Assembly (NCBI GenBank): GCA_040357565.1
Contig: JBDODJ010000018.1
DNA from: Cercozoa sp. M6MM
Lineage: Eukaryota; Endomyxa: Ascetosporea
Direction: 5' to 3' (one strand)
DNA: 64,000 bases
Part shown: piece by piece, positions 10,948 through 24,700 of the stretch
How positions within the stretch are numbered: position 1 is the first letter of the stretch
How the letters are laid out: each line of letters opens with the position of its first letter
Notes under the pieces: model-generated
The model's database searches: none
What the model was told of the DNA's origin: nothing
Seen by the model: the letters and a program-made list of their open reading frames with translations, nothing else
Made by a program: the position numbers and the translations under genes

Positions 10948-13871
10948 ATGCACAGATACACAACGCGCCTACAGAGTGAAGCAGACTGCGAGAAGGTAGC
11001 AGAGACAGGAGCCAGGGACCAGGACGGCCCAAGTGCAGCGAGCGAGAGCTTGAGCTTGGGGAAACCCGTGTCGCTGTGCAATGACTTGCTGCACTCGGTG
11101 TTCTCGTTCGCCTGCAGCGACGTACGTGATGCGGCTCGCTTGGCCTCTGTTAGTTTGCACTGTCTTGTTGCCGTTCTTGCCTCTGGTTTACCATTATGTT
11201 ACCACCTCAGGTGTGCAAGCCATGGAACCGCGCACTCCGCTCGCACCAGGTCTTGTGGAAACACCTCGTGATGCAACAGTGGCCACACACACAGGTAGAT
11301 TGAGCTGCTTCAATATACTCCGGCTGACCATCCCAAGTGTGTGTTGTCCAGGAGAAGAAGGATGTCGATTGGTTCTCGCTATTCGCGGTGCGTGCCATGG
11401 TGAGTAATTGGGCCTACAGTCATGCACATGTCTGTCGTACCATCCATGACATGGAAATTTAGGCTGGTTCGCATGCGACCGTTTCAATCGAGAACTGCGA
11501 CTTTGGGATGCTCACACGGCAGTCCAGCAGCAGTGGGGTACATTTGGTTCTTTCTCCAGACTGGGTATGAGTTTAACACGCACATATCTGCAGGAGTGGC
11601 GCGATCACGCGACATTTCGTTTCCAGTGTCCTCTCCGCGTGGACGGTCCTCTTATGCGACGCACTGACAAGGGTAGAAACTGGGTCAACGCAGACACCGG
11701 GATGATGTGGAAAGTGACCACGTGTGTGTGCAGTCGACGTGGACCATTGTCTCGTGTGTCAGCGTGATGTGCACATCGTCGATGCTGTGCCTGATTTGCT
11801 GCGTGTCGTGGATTCGTACTCTTTTAATCTTGCCCGACGGTATATGACTGTGTGTGCGCGCATTGCTTGTTATATTGCAGCGGCGAGTGCGTGCGTTTCG
11901 CAGCGGATGAGAAAGGAAAGGTGTTGCAACTAAGTGTAAATGTTTGGGGATGCACCCTCTGGGAGCATGAATATTCTGCGCAGATTGTTGAATACAGAAA
12001 GGGTGCCGGCGAGCTGCGCTTGATGGCTGGTCTAATGATGTAGCATTTCCTTTGATGTCCCCCTTATTTTGTTCACTGCCTCTTTTCACACAGGCAAAAC
12101 ACACGTCTGTTTGGCGAGCAAGCACTTGCAAAACAGTTCGGGCTGCACTCGCCCAAGTGGCCTCTCCTCTTTGGCAACAAGTTTGCCGACGCTGACATGT
12201 GGGGCTACCTTGTGATGATGCCATTCAACGCGTGTGCCTTTCATCTACAAGATCATGCGTTATGAGGAGGTGTGTGTGTGTGTGTGTATATGGACACGCG
12301 CTTGTGCGTGTAGACGGAGTCCGAGATGAGAATCTGCTGTTTGAAGAGAGCCAGCACAATGTATTCTTGACAATTCGCAAGGTCCGTCAAACTCTATTTG
12401 ATCTGACCTGTGTGTGTCTGCTGGACGACGTGCTGGACGTGTGTTTTCACCAAGACCATACCATGCCGTTTGTATGCAGACTCCGACTCGCCAGGAGGCA
12501 ACCAACATGTGCGAGTTGTTCTTTGACTTCGAGGTATAAGACACCTGAGACTTCAAACGAGGGCGCTTGTGATGCGATTTTGCTGCGCACAGGCGCCGTC
12601 GATTTCGTTGCTGCACGAAGCAGCCTGTGTGCGATCATTGTATGAGTCTGAAAAAAGCAAAGATGCCGACGAAACCGACGTGCAGACTGTGGTGCTGTCG
12701 ATGTCAGCCTCGCACACGACCGCTACCCTGCTAGTCGACACCAACATCGACACTGACACTGACACTGATAACTCGAGTGTGTACGTCACTCATATCACCC
12801 CTGACTGCAAGGGAATCTGCGTGTCGGGCGATGTCGTTGGCGATGACATCTGCCAGTGGTTGCAGCGGCGTGCTTCTTTAGTCAAGAGTAACTCTTTGGT
12901 CCTTGTACCTCTTAAACCTATATCGCTACCCTTTGTCTACCTGCAGTGCCCAAAAGACGCAACGTAAGTGAGGGTGACATCAGCAAACCCGCACTACCGG
13001 CACAAGTTATTCTCTCGGACGAGCGGCATCGCTCAGGTTTTGGCATTGTTGCACACAAGGTACTTCACTCAAACTTTTCTTGTCGCTGTTCATCTCGACG
13101 TGCGTATGTGAAGCTGGTGCACACATGTGCGTCGCGCGACGAGTTCGACCGCGTGATGGAACAAACTAACACCAATCTCCGTGCTGACACCATGCTGTGT
13201 GCAGAGCTGCCTGTGTTTGAGAATTTCAACGGTATCTTTTCTGTGTGCAATTGCTTGGGTTTATGAGCACGAACGTCTGTCGCTCTGTCTGCACAGACCT
13301 GTTTGAAGAAGGTGGCACCTTTAGCGTCTCGCTGAAGGAGGCAGCGTTCGCTGGTGAGTGCCGTTTCCAGCGACTGCTGGCATGTTCCACTGTTCCGGAG
13401 CTGCTGGAGTCGCTGGTATAGATCTTGTTTGCTGCCTTCTGGGTTTTCTTGACTTATAGTACAATGTGCATGTCCTTATCTCAATGAACTCAGCTGCAAG
13501 AGGCACGTAACCGTGGTGCGTCCGTGTCGACCAAGCTGTGCGTACTGGTGGAAGGTGCCTACGCCAGCGATGGTTTCTGCGAGCGACTCCAGCACGAACT
13601 GCAACAGCTCCTACCCGAAGGTACATCTGCCTCTGTTGCCCGTACTTCTGTGAGTCCTCCCTCATGTGCCACTACGCCAGTTCATCACTGGAGTGTGCAC
13701 AACATGGGCGTCGACGCCGTGCACCAGGGTGCCGTGCAGCTCGCCAGTGCATCGCCAGAGCGGCAGCGACGCCACGTGCTTGTGACGGTGCGTAGCAGCA
13801 CCGGCGAACAGGCAGGACAGTCGCTCGACGACGCTGTATGCGCCTTGACGCATGCGAAACCCCGTCATTAA
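10948..13871 (+). CDS. F-box-like protein with a long C-terminal region
   Basis: The first two exons give an F-box-like motif: LLHSVFSFACSDVRDAARLASV spliced to CKPWNRALRSHQVLWKHLV, which matches the L-P/D-x-L...I-F-x-L...D-L..L..V-C-x-x-W...W+L pattern of F-boxes. F-box proteins act as substrate receptors of SCF ubiquitin ligases by binding Skp1. About 15 further exons keep frame to the stop at 13869-13871. They include EWRDHATFRFQCPLRVDG, VDHCLVCQRDVHIVDAV, FGLHSPKWPLLFGNKF, and an acidic Asp-Thr repeat (12740-12770). I recognise no known substrate-binding fold (no WD40, LRR or Kelch) in this region. The substrate is unknown. An intron at 12272 starts directly with a (GT)n run at the donor. 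Confidence 0.7.
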
Positions 13872-15003
13872 TATTGATTCGATACTGACTGGACGTCGGC
13901 GTAAACCGCGCCGTCTTTAAGTACTCCGCTGCAGGACATTAGGTTGTTGTCCGGTCGGTTGCATGTTGACGTCCGCGCCGGTCGACAGACTTTTCGATAC
14001 GAACCCCTGACGTCTAAACGATAGAACTAAATAGGTAGCCGGGGTTTGGATGGCCCCACCCGAAGCGAGTGGTGGATTACGGCCATGCTCTTGTGACCCA
14101 CCCCCACGAGACTGACTCAATCCCACGTGTTAGCTGGAGAATTCACCCTTAAAATACATATACCACAATCTACTTATCTATGGTGCTGTACTCCGTCATT
14201 GAGTATGTCGCGGTTTCGTGTGAGGCTCACCTTCGCTAAGATTGGATGCTGTCTCAGTCTCTGCTTCGACCCACCGATGCTACCAGCGAGTACGGATTGC
14301 GTCGCATTGGGCCAGCGAAGGAGACGATCTGGGCAACTAGTGACAAAACACAGTGTTTCATTACGCTTCATGTGCGTTTTACAATGACTGTATCTGTACC
14401 ATCTGCAGCTCGGGCTGACGCGGGTGGAACTGTCACCGGCTTCCCCATCAAAGCGTCGAGGTAGCGTTTTGGCACCGTGCACGTGACACTTTGGCGAGCG
14501 TTTTTTCGATGCCGTCACATGGGGAACCGTTTACCCAGTTCACCGAGAAGCTAGCCATTGCGGCCCTAGCAATTTAATTTTGTCATATCGCCAAGACGCG
14601 CATTTGGAGTGCTCGCTCTTCAAGGCGAAAATCTGAGGTGTATAGCGAAAATAAATTCGAAACACCCACGACCCGTTCCCGGCACCGTGCGGCCGAAACC
14701 CGAGCCGTTTCATTTTACTGCAAGAGCACGAGAACTGAACTAAACTGGCTGAATCCAGCTGAGGGAATTTACGCTCACGGTGGAGCCGGTATGCCCAAAC
14801 CAGGATTGCACTTAACTAGTACAGTACTCTAGATGTGCGAGTATCGTACCGTGAATTAGCGTCGTACCGTACTGAACGCAGATTACTGTAATTCAAACTG
14901 CGCTGGTAACGCCTGCAGCTACAGTAATGATCACTTTTGGGTAGTAGCCACAGCCGTCGCGGGCGGCGGAGCCGGCTTGACGTCACGGCTGCACAGAAAC
15001 AGG
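13872..15003. other. Gene-free interval with GTAC-rich sequence and a 3' conserved block
   Basis: About 1.1 kb lie between two 3' ends. At 14096-14125 there is a GACCCACCCCC...GACTGACTCAATCC block that resembles sequence downstream of two other plus-strand genes (16959, 55094). At 14818-14890 several palindromic GTACGGTAC/CGTACCGTAC-like motifs occur. No convincing exon is present. Confidence 0.4.
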
Positions 15004-15665
15004 TTATTCCGGGTAATGCCAGATTGTATACAGTGACAAGGAGTGCGTCAAATTTACATGCGTTCTCCAGTCACAGCGAAGTGTTGAGCCGAAGCCTTGT
15101 CGACACGAATGTCTAGTTGGATCGGAGGTGCCTTCGCTGCGCGTCTGGCGATAAGTGCCTCCACTGTTGCAAGCTACGCAATGGAAACGACGAGTGACGG
15201 ACGATGGAGTCGAATTGACGGAATGTAAGCTTACATTTTGTCTGCGAGCATATCGCCTCCAAAGCGCAAAGAACTTTCCTGCCTTCAGCGTACTTTTCGT
15301 CTGCATGGCAGCCAGCATTAGGGTGTGCATCTGCTGCAGTCTTTCGACGTCATTGATACCTATTTACAAATCAACATGTCCTACAAAAACAATATCCCCA
15401 TCGCCACCAAGCGCCACTTTTTGATTTCCCAGCCCACCAACCACGTCAAACGCGATTTGCTCCAGCATCCCTTCCGAGTAGTTTCGATTACCAGATAACG
15501 TGGCGCTTGATGGCGAACCAAACTTTCCGTAGATTGGATGTTGTCTGCGTCCGCGCGGATCTGCGGTGATCGGAGTGTCAAACAACATCTGCGAAACAAC
15601 TTGAAAAAGTTGAGAAACGTCATCGCAAGCACCTCCCGCACTAGGATTGCTATTCGGTGCTTTAT
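15004..15665 (-). CDS. Unrecognised protein, 5' end unresolved
   Basis: Three exons join in phase on the minus strand. Exon A contains CDDVSQLFQVVSQMLFD and TPITADPRGRRQHPIYGKF, and ends in AFDVV. It splices through a roughly 75-nt intron to a helical exon, INDVERLQQMHTLMLAAMQ, LKAGKFFALWRRYARRQN. That splices to LATVEALIARRAAKAPPIQL, IRVDKASAQHFAVTGERM, and runs to a TAA at 15004. I do not recognise the family. The product is helical and basic without membrane segments. The first exon may begin only tens of bases from, or overlap, the start of the divergent YbaK-like gene at 15721. Confidence 0.5.
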
Positions 15666-15720
15666 TAAAGCGTTTTTAGAGGGCACACACTGCCACGTAC
15701 AGTTGCGATCCTGTGTCAGC

Positions 15721-16897
<1,177 letters not shown>

Positions 16898-16954
16898 TTA
16901 AGACAGCGGTCATGCCACGCCTTGATACTCGCGAGCGAGTTGATGATAGTTCGC

Positions 16955-16990
16955 TTATGACCCACCCCAGCAGGACTGATACAGGGAAAC
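16955..16990 (+). repeat. GACCCACCC-type 3' block, copy 2
   Basis: GACCCACCCCAGCAGGACTG, then ATACAGGGAAACTAC, starts about 60 bases after the YbaK-like stop codon. It resembles blocks at 14096 and 55094, each lying downstream of a plus-strand gene and in the same orientation. A palindromic AACTAACTACCGTACGGTAG sequence follows at 17025-17043. Confidence 0.4.
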
Positions 16991-17051
16991 TACATAGTTG
17001 GTTTCGTTTCTTAGTAGATTGAACTAACTACCGTACGGTAGTCGAGTTCAG

Positions 17052-18362
17052 TTAGTTCGCATGGTCAAGGTGCAGATCAACGATCACCGTCACGTCAGTC
17101 TCGTCGCTCACGCAGGCGTAGGAACCGTCAGCCCCTACATACAAAAATGCGGCACTGGAGAAAGGAAGATAGCACGGGAGAGTGTGTGTGTACGCAGGTG
17201 TCGCCTCACATCGGCAGCGATGGCAGCGCGCACCTGCGCCGTGAGTGCCGGCAGCGAGGGCTCGGGCGGCGACGCGGTGGCACGGCACCACACGACGACG
17301 TCGCTGCCGGTGGCAGAGAACACGGCGCCACTCGGTCCGCCTTCGTGCACGTGCGAGTCGCCGTGCGAGTGGCCATGTGAGTGACTGTGACTGTGGCCGT
17401 GCGAGTGACTGTGACTGTGGCCGTGCGAGTGACTGTGACCGTGTGAGTGACTGTGATTGTGATCGCGTGAGTGACTATGTGAGTGCCCATGTGAGTGCTC
17501 AAGATCATGACTATGACTGTGACCATGTGAGTGACCGTGTGAGTGACCATGCGAGTGACCATGACCGCCATCACCGAGCTGGCACTGATCGGCTAGCGCG
17601 CGCAGCGTGGTGCCGAAACTTGCCTCGCGCAGCTGCGGGAAATCGCGCAGCACACGGCGCCGCAACTGACCCAGGAAACCGTCGCTGCCCGGGAAGGGAG
17701 GACAAATTGTCAGAGTAAAGGGGTAGAGGGTAGAGGGTAGAGGGTAGAGGGTAGATGGTAGGGGGTAGGGGGTAAGGGGTAAGGGGTAAATAGTAAAAAG
17801 TGAATTGATAAATTGTAAAGAGGAAAAGGTTAAAGTGTAAAGATGGATACTTATAGAGTCGCTTTGGCGTCATGTGCAGCAGCGTGCGCATCACTTGTGC
17901 GAACAGCGGAGCCACTCTGGGGGGGGGGGTAAATGGGGCATGGGGTACGGGGCAATAGCACAGGCTACAGGTAGACAGAGATAGCGGCGGCCACGACGAT
18001 CTTGGTGGCCTCGATGGTGCGCATGTTACTCAGCACACCGTCAGTGGCGCCATCAGTACCCTCAGTGGCACCGTCAGTACCGTCAGTGGTACTCTTTGAA
18101 GCGTCAGTGACACCGTGTTGCACCGTGGCCCACGAGGCCGCGAGCCAGGTGAGGCACATGTCACACGCACGTGCCAGTACCAGTAGCATGGCACTGGCAC
18201 CCAGGATACGATCGCCCGGCAGGTGACCATCCAGTAGATGAGTGACCACCTGATCGCGTGCCAAATAGACCAGTGTCACCGTTAGTGTCACTGCCTGCAG
18301 GAAGGCCATCACCGTCCACACCGCATCGTGTGTCTCCAGTCTACATACAAAGGTACTCAGGC

Positions 18363-18410
<48 letters not shown>
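17052..18410 (-). CDS. Cation diffusion facilitator (Zn-type) transporter, 5' end lost in an assembly gap
   Basis: Reading from the gap, the protein has hydrophobic segments around TVMAFLQAVTLTVTLVYLA and GASAMLLVLARACDMCLTWL, then IVVAAAISVYL spliced to VAPLFAQVMRTLLHMTPKRL. The last is typical of the last membrane helix of CDF proteins running into the cytosolic domain. The C-terminal domain follows: LRRRVLRDFPQLREASF, an insertion of about 60 residues built of HSHGHS-like units (17375-17575), then SDVVVWCRA, AQVRAAIAADVRRHL, and the terminal strand DVTVIVDLHLDH. CDF proteins export or sequester Zn2+ or related cations. The N-terminal helices with part of the metal site are missing. In most ZnT proteins the His-rich loop lies between membrane helices 4 and 5, whereas here it sits inside the cytosolic domain. 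The TM5-equivalent HxxxD motif is not visible, so the metal is inferred. Confidence 0.6.
17375..17575 (-). repeat. His-rich coding minisatellite (GTGAGTGAC units)
   Basis: On the plus strand this stretch is a chain of imperfect GTGAGTGACCAT/GTGACTGTG units. Read on the minus strand it encodes repeated His-Ser-His-Gly, inside the CDF transporter. The same TGAGTGACCA core occurs in introns of the CDK gene (4321-4386, 5608-5650). Confidence 0.85.
17718..17790 (+). repeat. Telomere-like heptamer array TAGAGGG
   Basis: About five consecutive TAGAGGG units degrade into TAGGGGG and TAAGGGG units. They lie in the CDF gene intron between the MTPKRL exon and the LRRRVL exon. Read on the gene's own strand it is CCCTCTA. 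It is probably an intronic simple repeat rather than a true interstitial telomere. Confidence 0.7.
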
Positions 18411-18510
18411 NNNNNNNNNNNNNNNNNNNNNNNNNNNNNNNNNNNNNNNNNNNNNNNNNNNNNNNNNNNNNNNNNNNNNNNNNNNNNNNNNNNNNNNNNN
18501 NNNNNNNNNN
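18370..18510. repeat. (AC)n microsatellite ending in a 100-N gap
   Basis: About 40 bp of AC repeat lead into exactly 100 N (18411-18510), and the far side begins with ten G. The right flank does not continue the repeat, so sequence of unknown length is missing. Two different minus-strand genes meet here. Confidence 0.95.
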
Positions 18511-19298
18511 GGGGGGGGGGAAGTGAAGTGCACGTGCAACTGCGTCATTTCGGCTGTGAGCGAGTCGCGAACAGCGTCTCGCAGATGCACCCGGCACAGG
18601 GCGTGCAGCACGAGAACCGCCTGTCTGACCAAAGGCTCCTCAGCGAGAGTCCAGCGCTGCTCACTGCGCTCAGTCTCGGTCGACGAGGCCATCACGGCCA
18701 GCAGCACCACCTGTGCCACGTCATGGATGCCCTGCACGTAGTGTATCCGCGCATCGGCAGCGAACACGGCGTCCAGCACCACGCGCAGCTGCACGCGACG
18801 GCGCTCGCACTCGGCCTCGCTGCGCCGCTCCTCGCTGTGCGGGAAAAAGAAGCTGCGCTCGACGTCCTTCGCCACCACCAGTTCGAACTCGTGACTGCGC
18901 ACTTCCTTCAGGCACTGACGCCGCTGCTGCACCTTGCTGTCCCCCTCGCTAAGTGAGGAAGTTGGCGTCTCGTCCAGGTCGACCGGCTCCTTCTCACCAG
19001 AGTCGCAGAAGAGAGCACGCGCATTCGCGAACCTCGTTGGAAGATCAAAAAGCGACTCTTCAATGTCGTGTGCCAACTCGCGTGTGCTACTGTTGGACGA
19101 AGGCGACAGCTCGGCCTCGTCGCATGTCGTCCCGATTGGACTGTTCTCTCTCAGCGCGCTGCTCGCCGGAAGACCAAGTAGAGCTGGCCAAACTTGCACT
19201 CGAAGCTCAGCAGGTACGGCTTCTGCGCGAACACGCTTCCGCAGCGACGAAACATCACGAAGGGCCACAAGCTCTCGCCAACTCTCCGACATTTCCAA
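18511..19298 (-). CDS. TBC-domain RabGAP, TBC1D20-like, 3' half missing in gap
   Basis: A single minus-strand exon opens with MEMSESWRELVALRDV, a start well upstream of the domain. The TBC fingerprint follows: VPAELRVQVWPALLGLP, then the arginine-finger motif VVAKDVERSFFF (I-x-x-D-x-x-R), and the glutamine-finger motif YVQGIHDVAQVVLL (Y-x-Q-G). HLRDAVRDSL comes after that. This order, especially YxQGxHD and LRD, resembles TBC1D20/GYP8-type Rab1 GAPs, which act at the ER-Golgi interface. About 100 acidic/Ser-rich residues are inserted between the start of the domain and the Arg finger. The exon probably ends at a GTGCAC donor just before the poly-C tract; the rest of the domain, and the usual C-terminal membrane anchor, lie in the gap. 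Confidence 0.75.
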
Positions 19299-19729
19299 AA
19301 CTACGGAACCAATAAAACCCCACGATCTCGTTGCGCGCTAGCACCGATCAGTCGGCTAGCTGTGCATACAATCAGCAGTACAGTATCGTGCACTACTGCA
19401 CTGTAGTTCTACTGTACTGTACTGGACTGTACGGTGGATGTTCCTTGTAGCCAGCCGTTGGGACCAGGGTTGTACAATTGTACCGTGCAGCCATGCACCC
19501 CCAAAACTTTTGTCGACTTCACCAGAGTGACCAGGTGGTGCCAGGTGCTCAGTGCTAAGTGTGCCGCCGGTTAAGAGTTGGGCAGCGCTCAGAGACACGT
19601 TTCCTTCCTTTGGTCAGGCCTTGGATTTTTCCCCTGGTCGGTTGGCGATCGTGCGTGCCAGGTGAGAAAAGCCTCGTATTCTTTGGAACAAACCAAAGCT
19701 CACACCAAATCACTCTCCAGGGTCCAAAA
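19299..19729. promoter_or_regulatory. Shared 5' interval of the TBC and DOCK genes
   Basis: About 430 bp between divergent starts. A cluster of CTGTACTGTACTGGACTGTAC-like repeats lies at 19405-19432. Nothing coding is seen. Confidence 0.35.
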
Positions 19730-21681
19730 ATGGAGGTCGAAACGACCGTCACCACCGAGACGGTGCGCAGCACCCAGGCTTCGTCTGCCCACCGACTACC
19801 GCAGCGAGATGACGACCATTCGCTGCTCGCGTATCATCAATACTGAGATACTTCGTTCCACACGATGGCACTCTTTTGTGTAGGTGTGCTCTGCGTGAAG
19901 CCCACTCAACGCGTCTAGTGCAGGTATGTTTGCCTGAGAGCAGACCTGACAAATGACACATTTAGTTACTGCTGCGTTTTTTGGATTTAGGTGAACGTGT
20001 CGAGTTCGAGCGTTGAATTTAAGCAGCGCTCGCAGCAAGACGACGATGATTTTGCGCTGCGCTTCAACTGCGACCTGCAGAAACGCGACCGCACGGCCGT
20101 GGCGCAGCGCAAGCGGCACGAGGAAGCCAAGCGTTCGCTCGCTGCCGCGGCCGAAAAGGTGTGGCACGCCTGAGTGCTGTAGTGCCTTGTCGTGATCCTC
20201 CGATACTGTTGTTTTTGTGGTTATGATAGCGCATGGAGAAGATCAAGCTGCGCAGCGAGGCCACGGAGGAACTGGACGCGACCAACGTGAGTGACTCGGT
20301 CGCTGACAGCACCCACACGACCACCGAGGCCGCCAGGGACGACGAGCCCTCTGTTGCTCCCGAGGAGGACGAGAACTCGCCTTTTCACCAGGACATGCAA
20401 CCGAGCGCTCTGGTGACGGACTTTGCGTTGGCCCCAGCAACGACTGAATCGGTGCGCAAGCTCATCGACAACGCCAAGGACCAGCAACTTGGCCTCATGC
20501 ACAAATACTGCCGCACGCTGCCTGCCGAGGTACTACTCTCTTCATCCTCTTTTTGGGGTCTGTATGTATTGTGCCTGCTGGCAGTATCAAACACAACCGG
20601 GACGCTACGCGTTGCCGCCGCTGTGGAAGCAGCCAGAGATGTCGTCGATCCTGGTAGCTTGTCCCACCCTGAATAGATGATGCAGAATGCATTCGTTTTT
20701 ATTTTAGGTCTCGTTCGACACGATCTGCATGGGCACCACGCGTCAGATTGAGCCGTTTTTTCTCTCGGCGAGTCTGTTTGACACCAACACACAGCAGCGT
20801 GTGTCCGAATGGTTCCACACCGACAGTCTGAACGGTACCACTCACCTGTACGTGTTTTACTCTGATCCACACACCTGCTTTTTGTAGACGAGTCGACCTT
20901 GACAGGGTATCTTGCGGAGACTTGATATGTGTTCTTAAGCAAGGTCATGTTGCAATACATTTAGCGACTTGAACGTCATGCGGAGCCTTAGCACTCCCGT
21001 CACCAGAAGTCGAACGGTGCGCTGCATGTGTGACCTCAAGGATGTGTTGTACCACATGTGTCTTGTATGTACACAGGCGATCTTCAAGGTGGCGGAGCGG
21101 CGGCCGGAAATCATCTTAGTGGTGCGCGTGGAACGCGTGCTTCAGGGCGACAATGACGCGGCCTCCAAGCCGTACCTCAGTCAGCGCGAGTTGGAGAAGC
21201 TCGGCAACCCAAAGGAGCTGGACAAGCTGTCAAACAAGGCGCGCGAGACCATCAGTCGCCTCGTCAAGTGGCGCACGAGTTTTGCCTGGTGCTTCCAGCG
21301 TCTCTTTGACGCCGAGGGCAACCTCCAGCCGTCGAACGCGAGTCTTGGAGGCTCGCTGGGTGCTGCCGCCGAACAGTCGTCGGACCCGCTGCTGGCGCCG
21401 CGTGCCTACGAGATTCCGCAACTGTTCTACCAGAAGGAGCCTGAAAGCGAGTACGACTTTGCGTGCCGCGTCTCTCAGTGCGCCAATGATCCCTCGGTAC
21501 TGCGCAAGCAGAAGCAGTTCCCGACGGCGTGGCTGCGTCTCGCCGCTCGCTACCTGGAGCGCGACATGCCGCAGCATCGCGTGGACGGACAGTGCATCCC
21601 GCTGAGTCTGCCGCCTTCGGCCTCGCCGGTGCAACTCGATGAGGACGAAGGTATTTTCTTTATGTTGTTGCCTGCCTGCCT

Positions 21682-21766
<85 letters not shown>

Positions 21767-24700
21767 GTCCTCTCTGTGCAGTTGCACGCGAGGTGATGGA
21801 GCTGCAGGAAGAGCGTCGAGTGCTGTACGTGTTTGTACCTATGAGGACTGCGGATATAGATCATGTGTGACTGTGCCGTGTAGCTCGCCTCACCTGCGGC
21901 AGTACCGCCATCAGCTTCTCGTGCGGCCTATCTCGGTAGTTTTTATCGAGCCTGCTAGAACTCCTTGTGTTTACGTTTCTAAACAGGTCGGTTTTGCGGG
22001 CAAATATCGCAACATTGCCGTCAGTGTCGAGTTTAGACAGAATGGTGTTGCTCCTTTGTCTGAGAGTTTGTGGTTGTATCTCGGGTTTATGCCTTAGATG
22101 AGACCTCGGTCGATGCCGATCGTGCTGGTCTGCCGGTGCTGCTGTCACGTGGCAGTGGAGGTACACCTTGTGTTTACCCCCCACCCTCCGTACTCATTTC
22201 ATGTGTCCTTGCAGCCGAGTTGGTGCCGCAGCAGCGCACCTCGGTGGCGTACCACAACAAGAATCCTAGCTGGAATGGTACCAATTGCCCCCCCATGTCT
22301 TCCTTTGGTATTCCTTGTTCGAAACAGACGAGTTTAAGGTGCTGCTGCCGACAAATCTGACCGAGCACTCGCACTTGCTCTTCCGATTCACGTAGACCAT
22401 CTCCAGCGTGTCTGTCTGTATGTCCAGACATGGCATATGCGATGGTATCTGCAGCAAGGTGTCTTGCAAGTCGGCCAAGAAGCACGGTCACGAACTGATC
22501 GGTGCCGCGCTGATTCCGCTCGTCGAGCGCGGCGGTCTTATTCGATCTGGCCAACACGTAGCCTGCTCCTCCCCTGACCCTGCCTGCCCAGACCCATTAC
22601 CCTCTCCTCCTATGACGTAGCAACTGCCTGTGGCCACGGAGCTGCGTGAGCGCTACAAGCTGGGTATGCATACGATCCCCACACCTTTGTCCCCCATGTG
22701 GATCATGGATCATGGTCATGACGGGTACTTATGCGTTTGTGCGTACAGCGTACCAACGTCGCGAGCTGCAATTCTACCACCAAGGACGCGAGCTGTTCGA
22801 CGTTGAGATTGTGGTCGACAGCACTGTGATGTGCAACGACATCGGTGTTGTCGAGTTCAGCACCGGCTTTCCTGGCGACCCTGGTAAGACTCCTCTTGGC
22901 CATATGTAGCAATTTTGCCTCTGGAAGTACCCCTCCCCTCCCGTGCCACAGAGATCCAGCGATCGCCACAGGCGCACCTGCTGCTGCGAGACTGCGCCGA
23001 TGCGATCCGCAAGGCGAGCAGCGAGCGCTGCGTGGAGTTCCTGGCGCCGCTGCTGGACCACTTGCTGGCACTGTGCGCACAGCGACAGACAGAACCGGCC
23101 GTGCTATGCGCCTTCGATGCCGTGCTCTCTGTGGCCAAGAAGGTCTCGGCCTTTGAACCGAGTGATCGCGCCTTCCTGCCGCCTCGCCTGCGCGGTGCTG
23201 GCTGTCAGACACACTTGGCCTCGTACCTTGCCTCATACAAACCTCATATAGACATACAAGACATACATACATTTCTACATATGCTGGTGTTTATCTATGT
23301 TGATATGGCAGGTACGTGTCCAACCTGTACGGCTGGCAAGTGCCTCTGGCGAAGGAGCGTGCCATGTACACGCGTCTGGCTGGCGCCTATTTGCAGCTGC
23401 TGCGCTGGGAGTTGCACAAGGTGCTGCGCGCACGCCTGGCCGGCGAGGATCCACGACTGGGCCACATGGTCGACTTGGTGCAGGCCAGTACGTTAACGTT
23501 CGACCTGATCGTCAAGTCGCTCGCGCTGGACCGCGAGCAGGTGTCGGCGCAGAGTCACCGCGAGCGCCAACTGACGCTGCGACCGCTCATGGAGCGCGTG
23601 CTCTTCGTGCTTGGCGTCGTCATCGGCACCTTCGGACGTCTCGGTTTCCCGACGCTGCCGCTCAAGGGCGCCAATCTCAGTGTGGCACTCTTTCTCAGCG
23701 ACATCATGCGCGTCGTCGATCGCGCTGTCGTCGTTGCTCTCATGCGGGCCTATCTGGGAGGTGTCTTTTGCTATCCCCCACCCGCGTATGTGTTATGTAT
23801 ATTCCTTTGGATGATAGGTTTCTCGAGCTCGCTCGAGCAAGTAATGGACCGCTTCTCGTCGCTTGCTGACACGAGTGTGGACCTTCGAAAACTACTCGAT
23901 GGTAGGCCGAGACTGCAGGGTTGATGTCCTGTAGTACTCTTGTGTGTATGGTGTGCATGTGCTCCTGTGTGCAGAGACGCATCAGTTGCCGCTGGAGATT
24001 TTCAAGCAGTCGACCGACGCGCTGGTGCAGGAGGAGTTCTGGCGCGACCTTGAGGAGTGTATGGAGGACACGCAGTCGCTCACGCGTGACAGTCAGGCCA
24101 TCGAGTTTGGTAAGGGGTTTTCACTTTTATCTTGCTATGCACTCTCATATATACACAGGCATTGAGTTCTGGAAGACCTTCCTGACAGCATACTCGGCCA
24201 AGGAGTTCGTGCGCTGGCACCAGAGTACGGAGACGGTGAAACTGCTTGAGAACTCCACCGTGCGCGATCAGTGGCAGCGTGACTTGTATGTTTCCTTTAT
24301 CCCTACCCCTGTATACACGTGTTTTGTGTACGTATGTGTATGCGTATGCATGTCTTGCGCAGCCCGCTCGCGTTCTACTTCTGCCAGTTCTGCGTGAAGA
24401 ACATTGGCTCGTCGCACGTGGTGTCCACGCAGAACCAGCACGCACTGATCGACCTGGTGCGCTTCGCTATGCTGCGCGCCGACGTTGACGACTCCGTGGC
24501 CGAGCCGGCGCTCCACACGGCGGCGTGCAACCTCTTCTTCCCTCTCATCCTTCTGTTCGACGACTGCTCGCAGCATGACACGGTACACCTATCCCCTCTT
24601 TCCGTTTACCCCTCCTTTACCCCCCACACAGTGGGACCACCAGGCGCAACGCAACTTCCAGATCATTATTCTGCAACTGTTGCGACACGCCGACCGACAG

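Noticed and set aside
15004-15424. Plus-strand ORF 15155-15424 as a gene
   Set aside because: It is antisense to minus-strand exons that splice in phase, and has no splice partners.
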